Origin: Rhodonellum psychrophilum GCM71 = DSM 17998
GTDB lineage: Bacteria; Bacteroidota; Bacteroidia; Cytophagales; Cyclobacteriaceae
NCBI RefSeq assembly: GCF_000381545.1
Contig: NZ_KB906680.1
Location: forward strand, 1 to 64,000
Reading direction: 5' to 3'
DNA length: 64,000 bases
Positions 16,900-26,229 of the stretch are shown piece by piece. The translations under genes were made by a program, and so were the position numbers. The number at the start of each line of letters is the position of its first letter. Within the stretch, counting starts at the first letter, position 1. The notes under the pieces were generated by a model. The model saw only the letters and a program-made list of their open reading frames with translations. It had not been told where the DNA came from and searched no databases.

Positions 16900-19800
16900 A
16901 TGGAAAAAGAATATATTCAAACAATTGCCAATCAGGATATTTTAGATTTAATTGCTAAAAGAAGGGATATTTATATCAAAGACCCATTGCTTATTGTGGA
17001 ACATTTCAACAATGAAAATAAAATCATTGATGAATACAACGGTCGTCAATTGCTGGAAATGATTCAAAATGCAAATGACGAAAGCGATACTTTTAAACCT
17101 AAAAAAGTTAAAATAATATTAGAGAATAACACATTGTTAATTGCTAACAATGGAAACCCATTTTCAATTGGTGGCGTAGAATCACTAATCTATAGTGATT
17201 TGAGCCCTAAAGTAATGGAAGAAAACAAGGTAGGTCAAAAAGGGCTTGGTTTCCGTTCAGTACTTAACTGGTCCGAAGAAATTTATATTGCCAGTTATGA
17301 CCTGCATTTAAAATTTTCAAAACAACACGCTAGAGAATTTCTGGATGGGTTAATAGCAGAAAACTCAGAAATTCAAACAGTTTTAAAGCGTAAAACAAAA
17401 AAGTCTTTTTCAATTTCTCTTTTGCGTTGCCCTTATTTAGAAGAAGATACCAGTCATAAAAAAGAAACCGATTATGATACAGTAATAGAATTAAGCTTAA
17501 AAGAAGGTATCAATCAAGACATAAAAGACCAAATTGAGAAAGATATTATTCCAGAAATATTAATCTTTTTAAACAAGCTTGAAGAAATTGAAGTACAAAC
17601 TGATGAACATCATTTTCTATTAAAAAAAGAAACTACTGATAATGGTATACTGATTACCAAAACAGACTTTTTAGACGATCAAAATAATGACAGTTGTTTG
17701 TGGTTTACTTCTGAAGAAAAAGGAAAACTTACAAACAATGAAGTCACCAAAAATTATGAATTAAAAATCGCATACAATCCTAATAGTAAACCATCAATTC
17801 AAAAACTCTTTTCTTATTTCAGAACCGATGTAGATTTTCCTTATCCAGTATTGGCTCACGGTTCCTTTGAATTAACTGGAAATAGAAATCAGCTAATTGA
17901 AGACGAAAACGGATTTAATAAAATGTTGTTAGACAAATTAGCAATGTTGTTAGTGGATTGTTCTATTAAGCTTACCAAAGAAAATAGATGTAATTATGAA
18001 GCATTAAAACTTATTATTCCATCGATTACAAATAATAGCAGCTTAAACAACGCACCTTGGAATTTTAATAAAGCTATAGATGTTTCTATTGCAGATACAT
18101 CTATTTTTCCTTCTATTAACAACAAATATCTAAAGCTTTCAGAAAACATAAAGTTTTATGAAGTGCCTATACATAATAGCATTCCTAAAAAAGCGTACTC
18201 GCTATTTAATACGCTTTTGCAAGCAACTTTCGATAAAGAGATTATCTACTATTTATCAACGTTAAAGATTAATTTAAAATATCCAGACAACGAGTTTACC
18301 AGTAAAATCAATCAAATTGTTGACAGTAATTATTTAACAGAAAGACAACGTGTTGATTGGATTTATTTGGTTTGCGAAAAAACGAAAGATATTTACAATA
18401 GTAAAAATCCAGCGTTGCCATTTCTACTTATAAATTCGGAAAATAAAAAAATCAAAAGCTTTGATACTGTAATTGTACCACCAAAAGAAGTAACCTATAA
18501 ACTTCCTAAAGGCATTAAATTACAATTTTTAAATCAAGATTTGTACAGAAGAATTAGAACTCGATTTGGTAATATTCCTCCACGTCAAGTAATTGAAAAA
18601 CTAAATCTATACAATGTAGCAGAATATGCGATGAATGTTGTGGTTCAAAAAATTATTTCAAGCACAAATGAAATTGTTAGAGCAGGTAAAAAAGACAAGG
18701 TCAATGCAATTCAAGAAATGCACAAAGCTTTATTTAGTATTTATAACTCATTAGATGACAACACAGATGCTAAAAACACTTTTCCAGTAACATTAACTTC
18801 TCCATATCTATTCACAAGAAATAATGAATTAAAAGAAGCAAACAAATTATATTTTGGTAAAGAATATGCTTTAGGGTATTTAATGGAAGATTTGCTAAAA
18901 GAGGTTAATAAAGATGTTTTTGTGGGTTCTTTAGAACAAAATGGTTTATTTGAAGAACAGAAAGAATCAGAAATTTTAATGTCAAATCATTCTATTGAAA
19001 AATATTTGAAATGGCTTGGTATTGCTGATTTTCCAAAGAAAGAAATAAAAGAAATAAAATCACAATCTTTCAGCAATGATGATTATTTAAAGTTTATTAT
19101 ACAATCAATAAGATATCCTTTCACAACGCAAGGGTATAATGAAAAAATAGAAAACATTGCAGAAATGAAAAACTGTTGGGATTTTAAATGCAATGTTTTA
19201 TGGTATGAGCATTTTAATGAAATAGTTAGCGGGGCAACTTTTGAAAGTTTATTAACTTGGTTCTTAAAAGATATTGAGCTGATTAACTCATTAGTTACAA
19301 ACCAAGAATTTGGTTTAAGTGATTTTCGATTTGCATATCCTAAAAAGCAGTATTACCGTTACATACCAAAATCATATATTAAATCGTATATCTTTTTCAT
19401 CCTTCAAAAAACAGCTTTTATTCCTGTTGAAAATGGCGAAAAATCAACACCAAACAATTGTTTATTAGACAGCAATAATTTAAGTCCATTAGTCAAAACA
19501 CCTAAAATAAATTATACAGCAATACCATTTATTCACAATAATATTGATGAAGAGCAAATCAATTATTTTTTAAAAAGAATTGGATTAAAAGACAGTTTGA
19601 AAGATTTAACTATTCAATCACTTTATAAATTATTAAACCAACACAATACACATTTTTCAGAAGCAACTAGCAATATTCAAAGTTTTTATATGGCTATTAT
19701 AGAAGCTACCAAAAACAGAGAGGTTATAGAAGACAGCATCGAAAGGAGAAAATATATCGAAACAGGTAAGATTTACGCCTATTTTGAAGGTAAGAACAGC

Positions 19801-21762
19801 TTTGCTCCCATAAGTGAAGTAACCTATGTTGATAATCCCAATTTCAGTCAGGATTTATTAAAAAAATTGAAAGTTTCCAAGTTACCACACCGTTCAGGAA
19901 ACCAAAGAATTAATAGTTTATTTGGTGTACAGCCATTAGATTATATAAAATTTAATGTTCAGAAAAATGTAGAATTAAACCATAAGCTCAATGAAGCTTT
20001 TGTTGGAGAATTAAATGAAATGAAACCTCATTTATTTGCATACCGTTTTCAAAAAGGATTGAAAAAAACACAATTGGAATTTGAATTATCTGCAATAAAA
20101 AACATCAAGATTATTATGGCATATAGTCTTGAAGTAAGGTACCGTTTAAATGATGTTGACAATGATTTATCCCTAAACAAATATGAATATATACAAGATG
20201 AAGTTTCAAAAATCTTCTATGTTAAATTAGACAGTGATAATGCAAATTATCAAGAATTAAAAAAGGATTATAGATTTAAGGAAACAATTGCTGACATCAT
20301 CTGTGGTGCATTAAAAGTAACAGAAAATAGAAAAGATTTTATTTTATTATTAGGTGAAAGTCCTGCCAACTGGATTCATCTTTTAAAAAGAGAGTTTGAA
20401 GATTATGAAACTATTGAAAAAGAAATCATAGGAAAGTTTGAAGGAGTTTTATCATCTGAACAAAGATTTTGGAAGCTGTTGTTGGATTTAAAAAAAATAA
20501 AAATTAAATCTGAAACAGATTTAAATATTGATTTTATTCACGATAAGTTATTTATAAAATTGCATAAAGATGTTTTTTTTGAAATATTTAGAAAGTTGGA
20601 TTACAACAATCTTTCTGACCGTAAAAACTTCTTACATATCCAAAAAATATTCCAATATATAAAAATTGATTTAGCTGACTTTAATTCATTTGGCTATAAG
20701 ATTTTAAATTTTGAAAGTTATTTACAGAATCAACTATACACATATCACAAGGTTTTTTCAGAAAAATACGCTACCTTCTTATACAACAAAAAGCAATCAA
20801 ATGGTTTTATAGAAAAATGGGAACAGGTATCTAAATTCAATTCCTTTAAAGTAAGTAATTCAATCAATTTTGATGTCAAAAAGGCTCATAAATTAGCAAT
20901 TTCACAAAGTTTTAAAGGTATAAATTATAATGCTATTGAGGATATATTAAAAGTTGATTTAGAGGCAATATATAGTAAAAACATCAAGACATTAGAATCT
21001 GACTTGAGATTACTACCAAATTTTAATGATACTATTTTCAATGATAATAAATATGAACTTTCATTCAGGAATGCTTTATATTTTAATGAGGTAGAGAACA
21101 TAAAAACAGATTTAATTCAAAAATTCAATAATCTAACCGAAGACCATACCGAACTGAAAATTAATATTGCGAATACCTCAGTTTCTTTTTCTAACAATAA
21201 TGTAAACGATTTATTTGATTTCATTGAAGAGCAAGTAAAAAATAATGATTTAACAATGGATTATTATGACCCAACAAAAGTCCTAGAATCCGTTAAATCT
21301 GGTAATGGAAATAGTTCAGGCGGTCAATCTTTTAATGGAAAATCAAAAAAATACAAAAATGAGAATATTGGTTTTATAGGAGAAAAATATGCTTTTGAGT
21401 TGTTAAAGAAAGAATTTGAAAGCGTTGAATGGGTCTCAGAATATGCAATAAAGGCAGGATTTCCTAATGGTAGAGACGGCTTGGGTTATGACTTTGAATG
21501 TAAAAAAGGAGTTGAAACACGTTTTGTTGAAGTAAAAAGTTCTGTCACCAATAACTACTCATTTAACATAAGTATGAATGAGGTTAAAGTTGGACATTCA
21601 ATAGAAAAATCATTTGATATACTTTTAATAACTAATCTTTTATCTGATGATATTAATTTCAAATATTTAAGAAATATATTTGATTATACAAACAATGAGA
21701 GTTTTTTGGAAAATTCAAAATTTCATGTAGAAAATGACAGTTATAAAATTAAGTTTAAATGA
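16900..21762 (+). CDS. Giant sacsin-like GHKL ATPase with C-terminal DUF3883 nuclease-like domain; putative defence protein
   Basis: The product is 1620 residues. The N-terminal GHKL/Hsp90-type ATP-binding domain shows E53-xxx-N57-A-N-D60 (LLEMIQNANDES), IANNGNPFS at 81-89 and GQKGLGFRSV at 112-121, the sacsin-like order. About 1300 central residues show no recognisable motif. The C-terminus (about 1460-1560) has GEKYAFELLKKEF, DGLGYDFECKKG and RFVEVKSS, the E/D/ExK pattern of DUF3883, a restriction-endonuclease-like domain. Proteins joining these two domains occur in prokaryotic defence islands; a direct function here is inference. The gene is strongly AT-rich compared with its neighbours, follows an IS91 element and is flanked by two attC-like palindromes, all signs of acquisition. 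It is expected to be cytoplasmic. Confidence 0.8.
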   Translation: MEKEYIQTIANQDILDLIAKRRDIYIKDPLLIVEHFNNENKIIDEYNGRQLLEMIQNANDESDTFKPKKVKIILENNTLLIANNGNPFSIGGVESLIYSDLSPKVMEENKVGQKGLGFRSVLNWSEEIYIASYDLHLKFSKQHAREFLDGLIAENSEIQTVLKRKTKKSFSISLLRCPYLEEDTSHKKETDYDTVIELSLKEGINQDIKDQIEKDIIPEILIFLNKLEEIEVQTDEHHFLLKKETTDNGILITKTDFLDDQNNDSCLWFTSEEKGKLTNNEVTKNYELKIAYNPNSKPSIQKLFSYFRTDVDFPYPVLAHGSFELTGNRNQLIEDENGFNKMLLDKLAMLLVDCSIKLTKENRCNYEALKLIIPSITNNSSLNNAPWNFNKAIDVSIADTSIFPSINNKYLKLSENIKFYEVPIHNSIPKKAYSLFNTLLQATFDKEIIYYLSTLKINLKYPDNEFTSKINQIVDSNYLTERQRVDWIYLVCEKTKDIYNSKNPALPFLLINSENKKIKSFDTVIVPPKEVTYKLPKGIKLQFLNQDLYRRIRTRFGNIPPRQVIEKLNLYNVAEYAMNVVVQKIISSTNEIVRAGKKDKVNAIQEMHKALFSIYNSLDDNTDAKNTFPVTLTSPYLFTRNNELKEANKLYFGKEYALGYLMEDLLKEVNKDVFVGSLEQNGLFEEQKESEILMSNHSIEKYLKWLGIADFPKKEIKEIKSQSFSNDDYLKFIIQSIRYPFTTQGYNEKIENIAEMKNCWDFKCNVLWYEHFNEIVSGATFESLLTWFLKDIELINSLVTNQEFGLSDFRFAYPKKQYYRYIPKSYIKSYIFFILQKTAFIPVENGEKSTPNNCLLDSNNLSPLVKTPKINYTAIPFIHNNIDEEQINYFLKRIGLKDSLKDLTIQSLYKLLNQHNTHFSEATSNIQSFYMAIIEATKNREVIEDSIERRKYIETGKIYAYFEGKNSFAPISEVTYVDNPNFSQDLLKKLKVSKLPHRSGNQRINSLFGVQPLDYIKFNVQKNVELNHKLNEAFVGELNEMKPHLFAYRFQKGLKKTQLEFELSAIKNIKIIMAYSLEVRYRLNDVDNDLSLNKYEYIQDEVSKIFYVKLDSDNANYQELKKDYRFKETIADIICGALKVTENRKDFILLLGESPANWIHLLKREFEDYETIEKEIIGKFEGVLSSEQRFWKLLLDLKKIKIKSETDLNIDFIHDKLFIKLHKDVFFEIFRKLDYNNLSDRKNFLHIQKIFQYIKIDLADFNSFGYKILNFESYLQNQLYTYHKVFSEKYATFLYNKKQSNGFIEKWEQVSKFNSFKVSNSINFDVKKAHKLAISQSFKGINYNAIEDILKVDLEAIYSKNIKTLESDLRLLPNFNDTIFNDNKYELSFRNALYFNEVENIKTDLIQKFNNLTEDHTELKINIANTSVSFSNNNVNDLFDFIEEQVKNNDLTMDYYDPTKVLESVKSGNGNSSGGQSFNGKSKKYKNENIGFIGEKYAFELLKKEFESVEWVSEYAIKAGFPNGRDGLGYDFECKKGVETRFVEVKSSVTNNYSFNISMNEVKVGHSIEKSFDILLITNLLSDDINFKYLRNIFDYTNNESFLENSKFHVENDSYKIKFK

Positions 21763-21800
21763 TTTCAGTTTTGCCAATAAATCAAAAAACACCAGCTTGT

Positions 21801-21936
21801 AACAGGCGTTTGGCTCAATGGCGGCTTAAGTGGTTAATTGAACATTCTACCTTGCATCAACTTTTGTGGTGTATTGACAGTTTTGTGCTCCGTAATCCGC
21901 CACTGCGCCAAGCGCCAAAACGTTGGCGGTTAGATT
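21801..21936. repeat. attC-like imperfect palindrome downstream of the giant ATPase gene
   Basis: The arm at 21804-21824 (AGGCGTTTGGCTCAATGGCG and one more G) pairs with 21897-21917 at 17 of 21 positions, with a 72-nt central spacer. It ends in AAAACGTTGGCGGTTAGATT, where GTTAGAT (21929-21935) fits GTTRRRY and the left side has TTGTAAC (5 of 7 to the inverse core). The total of about 136 bp is within the usual attC range. There are 12 extra bases on the right arm, so folding needs checking. Confidence 0.5.
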
Positions 21937-21974
21937 AAAAAGATGAGAAAACAACTTAATACTACAACAATCAA

Positions 21975-22391
21975 ATGAATACTTTTTGGGTCATACTGAT
22001 AATTCTTATAAGTTTAATTATTTTAGGTGTTCTATTCTTCCTATTTATGGTTTGGGGAATTTCTCAAGGTTTAAGAAATAAATACGGACCTGAATGGATT
22101 TCTGGTGAATTAAATATCAGATTCAATCATTTTAATATTAATTCTGAAAACAAAAAAACAATAAGGTACTTATTATCAGAAAATGAGACCTATGAAATAA
22201 CAACTCAAATAGAAGATTCGATGAATAGTCACATAGAGAATAATTACTTAACAAATTCAGATAAATTTAGCGTTCTAAAATATATTTGGATAAAAAGCAA
22301 CAACGAAACATATGAGTATCGACAAATAGAAAATGACAAATTAAAAGCAATGTTGTTATTGAATTCCAGAGAGCTGATATATTTTAAGTAA
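21975..22391 (+). CDS. Small membrane-anchored protein, unknown
   Basis: The product is 138 residues with one strong N-terminal membrane segment (about 4-30, FWVILIILISLIILGVLFFLFMVWG) and a charged cytosolic or periplasmic tail rich in N, E and K. No family recognised. It is AT-rich like the upstream ATPase gene. An 11-codon open frame starting at the ATG at 21943 ends in a TGA that overlaps this start (ATGA), which could couple translation. It is the first gene after the attC-like site, as a cassette gene would be. Confidence 0.55.
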   Translation: MNTFWVILIILISLIILGVLFFLFMVWGISQGLRNKYGPEWISGELNIRFNHFNINSENKKTIRYLLSENETYEITTQIEDSMNSHIENNYLTNSDKFSVLKYIWIKSNNETYEYRQIENDKLKAMLLLNSRELIYFK

Positions 22392-22405
22392 AACTACTCT
22401 TATAA

Positions 22406-22771
22406 ATGAACAATAAAATATTTAAAATAATAGCGAAACTTCTTTCATTTATAGCGGACAAGACAAAGCTAACATATAATGAAATCAATATTATAGTATA
22501 TTATTTATTAATTCCTTTTTCATGGCTGTGTCTATTAGACATTATATTTAATTTCCATCACTTGAAAATCGCTTTTGTGATTTTCACAATAGGATTCTTT
22601 GTGGGTTGCAGGGATTTTAAAACGTACTCGGACTGGTTGTTTGCCAAATCAGTTTCATTTTTGAATTATTTCAATAGGTATGGCAGTAATTATTTTGCCT
22701 CTTCCGTGTGGATTTGTGTATCGCTGCCCATCCTGGTTTATGGGCTTCTCCTCTTCTTGATTTTGAAATAA
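22406..22771 (+). CDS. Small multi-pass membrane protein, unknown
   Basis: The product is 121 residues with about three membrane segments (about 28-45, 50-65 and 95-119). It contains KLTYNEINIIVYYLLIPFSW and the cysteine-containing FFVGCRDFKTYSDWLF. I recognise no named family. It starts 15 bp after the preceding gene, so the two are likely co-transcribed. It closes the AT-rich island; host-type sequence with a dispersed repeat begins directly after its stop. Confidence 0.55.
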   Translation: MNNKIFKIIAKLLSFIADKTKLTYNEINIIVYYLLIPFSWLCLLDIIFNFHHLKIAFVIFTIGFFVGCRDFKTYSDWLFAKSVSFLNYFNRYGSNYFASSVWICVSLPILVYGLLLFLILK

Positions 22772-22782
22772 ATCGGCAAAAA

Positions 22783-22950
22783 CCTGTGGAATGCATGACC
22801 AGATCATTTCCGTCCTGCAATTGCTTCATCATCATTCTTGGTTGGCAATGGACTTCATCCTTTCAGCACTTTTCTATTTCACCAAACAGGCTGATTTTTT
22901 TACAGTTTAAACCCTATTGGGAATTTACAACTAATGCATATTTCGGGTTC
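22783..22950 (-). repeat. Dispersed repeat copy E (degenerate)
   Basis: Reverse-oriented. Recognisable are ggaatgcatgacc, the core caggctgatttttttacag, and the end atgcatatttcgggttc. It lies at the junction between the AT-rich island and host sequence. Confidence 0.6.
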
Positions 22951-23214
22951 TATGTAGCTGGCTACTTGGGAGAATAAGAAAGCATCGACATGCCCATTTT
23001 TTCTCACACGCAACAAAGTGATCGTAGAAATCAGAATAGGACTTTGGGCTATATCCTCCTCCCCTTTTTCTTGTTCATCCCCTGGTGATTCAAAGCCAAG
23101 CCTTGGCCCCCTACTCCAAGCCGTCAACCCACAAATGCTTTATGCATACAGGCACATGGTAGTATCCGGGAAATCAGGAACGCTCACCGTCCAGGTACTC
23201 CCCATGCACAGCAC
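22951..23214. other. Intergenic stretch without visible function
   Basis: No gene, hairpin or promoter could be supported here. The frames present are short and cross the repeat. Confidence 0.4.
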
Positions 23215-23256
23215 AAAAAAAAATCTCCCTTGATCACGACCAAGGGAGATTTTTTG
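23215..23256 (-). terminator. Rho-independent terminator
   Basis: On the minus strand AAAATCTCCCTTG pairs perfectly with CAAGGGAGATTTT across an 8-nt loop, followed by a run of T. It sits 17 bp beyond the stop of the 56-residue membrane protein gene. Confidence 0.85.
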
Positions 23257-23272
23257 TTTCATTATTTCCAAG

Positions 23273-23443
23273 TTATATTCCCTTAAAGGAGGTTCCCAAT
23301 GCAAGGAGGATGAAACCTGCCAACAACAGATTAAAACTATTGGCCGTGATAAAATCGATGGACGTGAAATGACCGATGATTCCGGCAATGCCCAGAATAA
23401 GACCAATAATCCATACAAATTTCGAGGGTGCTGATGCTTTCAT
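23273..23443 (-). CDS. 56-residue two-helix membrane protein
   Basis: The frame runs MKASAPSKFVWIIGLILGIA..., with two hydrophobic segments (about 9-26 and 35-50) separated by HFTSIDFITANS, ending FKGI. It is too short for most gene callers, but it has a strong terminator just downstream and a TACATTTG -7 promoter box upstream (23467-23474), so it is probably a real gene. It resembles the very small helix-hairpin membrane proteins common in Bacteroidota; function unknown. Confidence 0.7.
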   Translation of the reverse strand: MKASAPSKFVWIIGLILGIAGIIGHFTSIDFITANSFNLLLAGFILLALGTSFKGI

Positions 23444-23466
23444 GTCTCTCTTTTTTTTATAGAAAA

Positions 23467-23474
23467 CAAATGTA
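23467..23474 (-). promoter_or_regulatory. -7 promoter box TACATTTG for the 56-residue protein gene
   Basis: An exact TAnnTTTG match on the minus strand, 24 bp ahead of the ATG at 23443. The upstream -33 region would fall inside the left end of repeat copy F, so the repeat may contribute promoter sequence. Confidence 0.4.
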
Positions 23475-23480
23475 TTCTAT

Positions 23481-23584
23481 TTTAACCCGAATTATGCATT
23501 GGGCTTCTGAATGAGATCGAAACTGCAGGAAAATCAGTGAATAATGATATTGAATTGAGTTCGTAAGGCATATAACGGGTTAAA
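23481..23584 (+). repeat. Dispersed repeat copy F (internally deleted, 104 bp)
   Basis: Both ends are present (tttaacccgaattatgcatt and gcatataacgggttaa), but the middle part containing the GAAGTCAAAAATAGTCAAC segment is missing. It shares its right end with copy G. Confidence 0.75.
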
Positions 23585-23705
23585 CCCGAATTCTAAGACA
23601 GCGGAAAAGTAACGTAGGGCATCTAACTTGACTAAGTTAGATGGAATATGCATTGGGCTTCTGAATAGCGTTGCAACTGAATGAAAATCAGACTATTTAG
23701 GGATA
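23579..23705 (+). repeat. Dispersed repeat copy G (long type, truncated)
   Basis: Begins ttaaacccgaattctaagac and carries the hairpin CATCTAACTT-GACT-AAGTTAGATG at 23620-23643, then atgcattgggcttctgaat and aatcagactattta. The right end is missing. Confidence 0.75.
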
Positions 23706-23828
23706 ATCCTTCCCTTTGGTGGGGATTTCAGGATTTGAGTGGACCATTTAGTGATTTTGAAAACAGCCATGCCAACGCAATAAAAAAGCTTAGCCTATTG
23801 CACATTAAAATGTAGCAAGTCCCCTTCC

Positions 23829-24635
23829 TCACAAAACATGCGTACTCAGTACCGAACCATCCTTCATGGATTTGAGCTGGGTGGTCACTTTTCCGTCTTC
23901 CCCAAGCGTACAGATCCGGTACCCGGGATGGGGAGAGCCCCAACTTCCCCCAAAATGTCCACTCCATAAATAGGGTTTTTTGAGGTGGTACATGATGCCA
24001 TCCACATCATGGTCATGGCCGTGAAATGTCGCACGTACATTTGGATAACTCCCAATCAAGTCCAAAACTTCTTCACAAGCAATCCCATGTTTGGTCCAAT
24101 CCCGTTGGGAAATGTGGATGAAAATAAAGACATGGGAAAATCCCTTGAATGCCTCCAGACGCTCTTTCAGCCAAATTGTGTCGACGCAGAGATATTCCCC
24201 CTGTTGATTGGAACTGTTGGCCAGGACAAAACCGAATGCATCGCCGTGGACAAAGGCATGGTTCGCGGGAATTCCCCAGATCGCCTCCCAATCCTCCTCC
24301 GAAATCTGATCATGATTGCCTTTTACCGGATAATACGGCACATTTAGGGAGTCATAAACCCTCTTGACCTGTGGCATAAAGGCGGGTTCATCGTGTATCA
24401 GATCCCCATTAAACACCACGAAATCCACCCCTTCTTCCAGATGGATTGCAGCTATCAGCTTTTGGTGGCTACTTTCGAAAGCAGTTTCCCGCTGGCCGTA
24501 ATGACCATCGGAAGCGACAATGAATTTCAGAATAGGCTCCATGTTGGTTATGGTTTTGCCGATTAGGGGAAATGGGATTACCGCAGTGGCTGTGGCAATC
24601 AAGCTGATGTTTTTGAGAAAAGGTCTTCGCTGCAT
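23829..24635 (-). CDS. Calcineurin-like metallophosphoesterase with Tat signal
   Basis: From ATG 24635 the product is 268 residues (a TTG at 24644 would add three). The N-terminus MQRRPFLKNISLIATATA is a twin-arginine signal, so the enzyme is exported folded. Metallophosphatase blocks are in order: SDGHYG, FNGDLIHDEP, GNHDQ, IFIHIS and FHGHDHDVD, supplying the two-metal site. It hydrolyses a phosphomonoester or diester in the periplasm; the substrate is unknown. It is a single gene on the minus strand with repeats on both sides. Family certain. Confidence 0.92.
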   Translation of the reverse strand: MQRRPFLKNISLIATATAVIPFPLIGKTITNMEPILKFIVASDGHYGQRETAFESSHQKLIAAIHLEEGVDFVVFNGDLIHDEPAFMPQVKRVYDSLNVPYYPVKGNHDQISEEDWEAIWGIPANHAFVHGDAFGFVLANSSNQQGEYLCVDTIWLKERLEAFKGFSHVFIFIHISQRDWTKHGIACEEVLDLIGSYPNVRATFHGHDHDVDGIMYHLKKPYLWSGHFGGSWGSPHPGYRICTLGEDGKVTTQLKSMKDGSVLSTHVL

Positions 24636-24807
24636 GGTTTTCAAGAATGTTTGTCCATTGATTTAGAAACCGTCGGAGGCATTGAGAATCGATAAATTCC
24701 CTGGCTTTGCAAAGTTAAAAACCAAATCAGGAATTTTAGACTTTGCATATGCTTGAGCTTGCCAAGCTATTGGTTAACTTTTGCCATTCTAAATTTAGCG
24801 GAAAAAA

Positions 24808-24982
24808 ATTTAACCGAAATATGCATTAGGCTTCCCAATGGGCTTGTAATTAAAAAAAATCAGACTAATTATGGAATTGAGCATATTACCGATTTGGTGA
24901 AAGTCAAAAATTGGAGACTAAGACTGAATATTAAGTGACGCAATTTTGGACTGGAATAGAAACGGTAATGCGTAACAGGGAT
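24808..24982 (+). repeat. Dispersed repeat copy H (degenerate)
   Basis: Forward copy from tttaaccgaaatatgcatta to aatgcgtaacaggg, with aaaaaaaatcagacta and ggtgaaagtcaaaaattgg inside. It lies between divergent genes. Confidence 0.65.
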
Positions 24983-25242
24983 ATAATGTGATTGCCCGCC
25001 GTTGGGCAAGTGGTATTGATTTTAAAAAAATGGGCTGGCCCCGCCTCGGACATCGGGAATTTCGTGACAAAGAGGGGGAACTTTAAATTTCTGAGTTTAC
25101 GGGTTTCTCAACTGCCCCAGTGGTTTATTGGCAAGGTAGCGGGGACACATTTTATTTTGGCAAAATGTACAAGTTGGGAGGAATAAAGAAAAGGGAATGT
25201 AAACCCATCGCTTAACACAACCGAAATTTTGTATTTTCGCAC
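24983..25242. other. Intergenic region before the TspO-like gene
   Basis: It contains a small inverted repeat ACATTTT...AAAATGT (25146-25168) about 75 bp before the start codon and TATTTTCG near 25232, a weak -7-like box. No gene is supported. Confidence 0.35.
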
Positions 25243-26058
25243 ATGAACCAAACCGCAGCCATTTCAAGCAAAAAAACATTTGCGCTTTTAGTCCTCAACA
25301 CAATTACATTCTTCGGGATGCTTTTTTTGAATTTTGCCGCAGGCACTGGCAAAATAGGGGGGAATTCCATTGGAGAAGTCAGTGATCAGTACAACACCTT
25401 GATCAGCCCTTCGGGATATGCATTTTCCATTTGGGGCCTGATCTATCTGATGCTCTTTGGATTTGTTGCCTATCAATGGTACGGTTTTTTCAATAACCGC
25501 AACCTCGAATCGCTCGAGAAAGGCAGTATTTGGTTTTCGGTTTCCAACATTGCCAATGGCTCCTGGATCGTGGCTTGGGCCAATATAGAATTGGGACTTT
25601 CGGTTATGATCATGGCCGTATTGCTATTTTCATTGATTCAACTCGTACTCAAACTGAAATTGGAAATTTGGGATGCTCCACTGCGCATTATTTTCTTCGT
25701 ATGGTGGCCGATTTGTATCTACATCGGTTGGGTGATCCTGGCTTCCGTACTGAATGTGGCCGTTTGGTTAAAAAGCGTGAACGCATTGGATGAGGTTATC
25801 TCCCCTGAATTTTGGGCGGTGCTGATGATCTCAATCGCCACGATGGTCTACTTGTTTTTGATCCAGAAGCGAAATATGCGCGAAGCAGCTTTGGTCGGTG
25901 TTTGGGGATTGTTGGCCATTTCCCATCAGCAATGGGAGGCAAATCAAACGGTAGTCTGGGCTTCACTGCTGGCATCCGGCATTTTATTGCTTTTTTCGGG
26001 AATCCATGCTGCCAAAAACTACAGCACCCTACCCTTTTTGAACCTGAAAAAAAATTGA
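25243..26058 (+). CDS. TspO/MBR-like tryptophan-rich membrane protein
   Basis: The product is 271 residues with about eight hydrophobic segments and many tryptophans. The block SPSGYAFSIWGLIYLMLFGF resembles the P-x-x-F-x-I-W-x-x-I-Y region of TspO-like proteins, and SHQQWEANQTVVWASLL near the end is also Trp-rich. Canonical TspO is about 160 residues with five helices; this is the longer Bacteroidota type. TspO proteins bind porphyrins and related ligands in membranes. The role here is not evident from neighbours. Confidence 0.65.
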   Translation: MNQTAAISSKKTFALLVLNTITFFGMLFLNFAAGTGKIGGNSIGEVSDQYNTLISPSGYAFSIWGLIYLMLFGFVAYQWYGFFNNRNLESLEKGSIWFSVSNIANGSWIVAWANIELGLSVMIMAVLLFSLIQLVLKLKLEIWDAPLRIIFFVWWPICIYIGWVILASVLNVAVWLKSVNALDEVISPEFWAVLMISIATMVYLFLIQKRNMREAALVGVWGLLAISHQQWEANQTVVWASLLASGILLLFSGIHAAKNYSTLPFLNLKKN

Positions 26059-26229
26059 ATGGGGGAAGCCCCAATTAGTCAAGAGTAATTTCAAAAAGTT
26101 TTAAAATAATGGATGGGGCGAACGGTAAGTTCACCCCAGTCCCCGTTCGATAAAGAAACCCTGAATTGACAATCTAAAAAAAATTGCCTTCCAAAACTTA
26201 GGTTGCTTGATCCGGTGAATGTGTAGAAA

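Noticed and set aside
24753-25186. Short plus-strand frames in the 24.7-25.2 kb region
   Set aside because: The first is made mostly of repeat copy H, and the second has no recognisable features.
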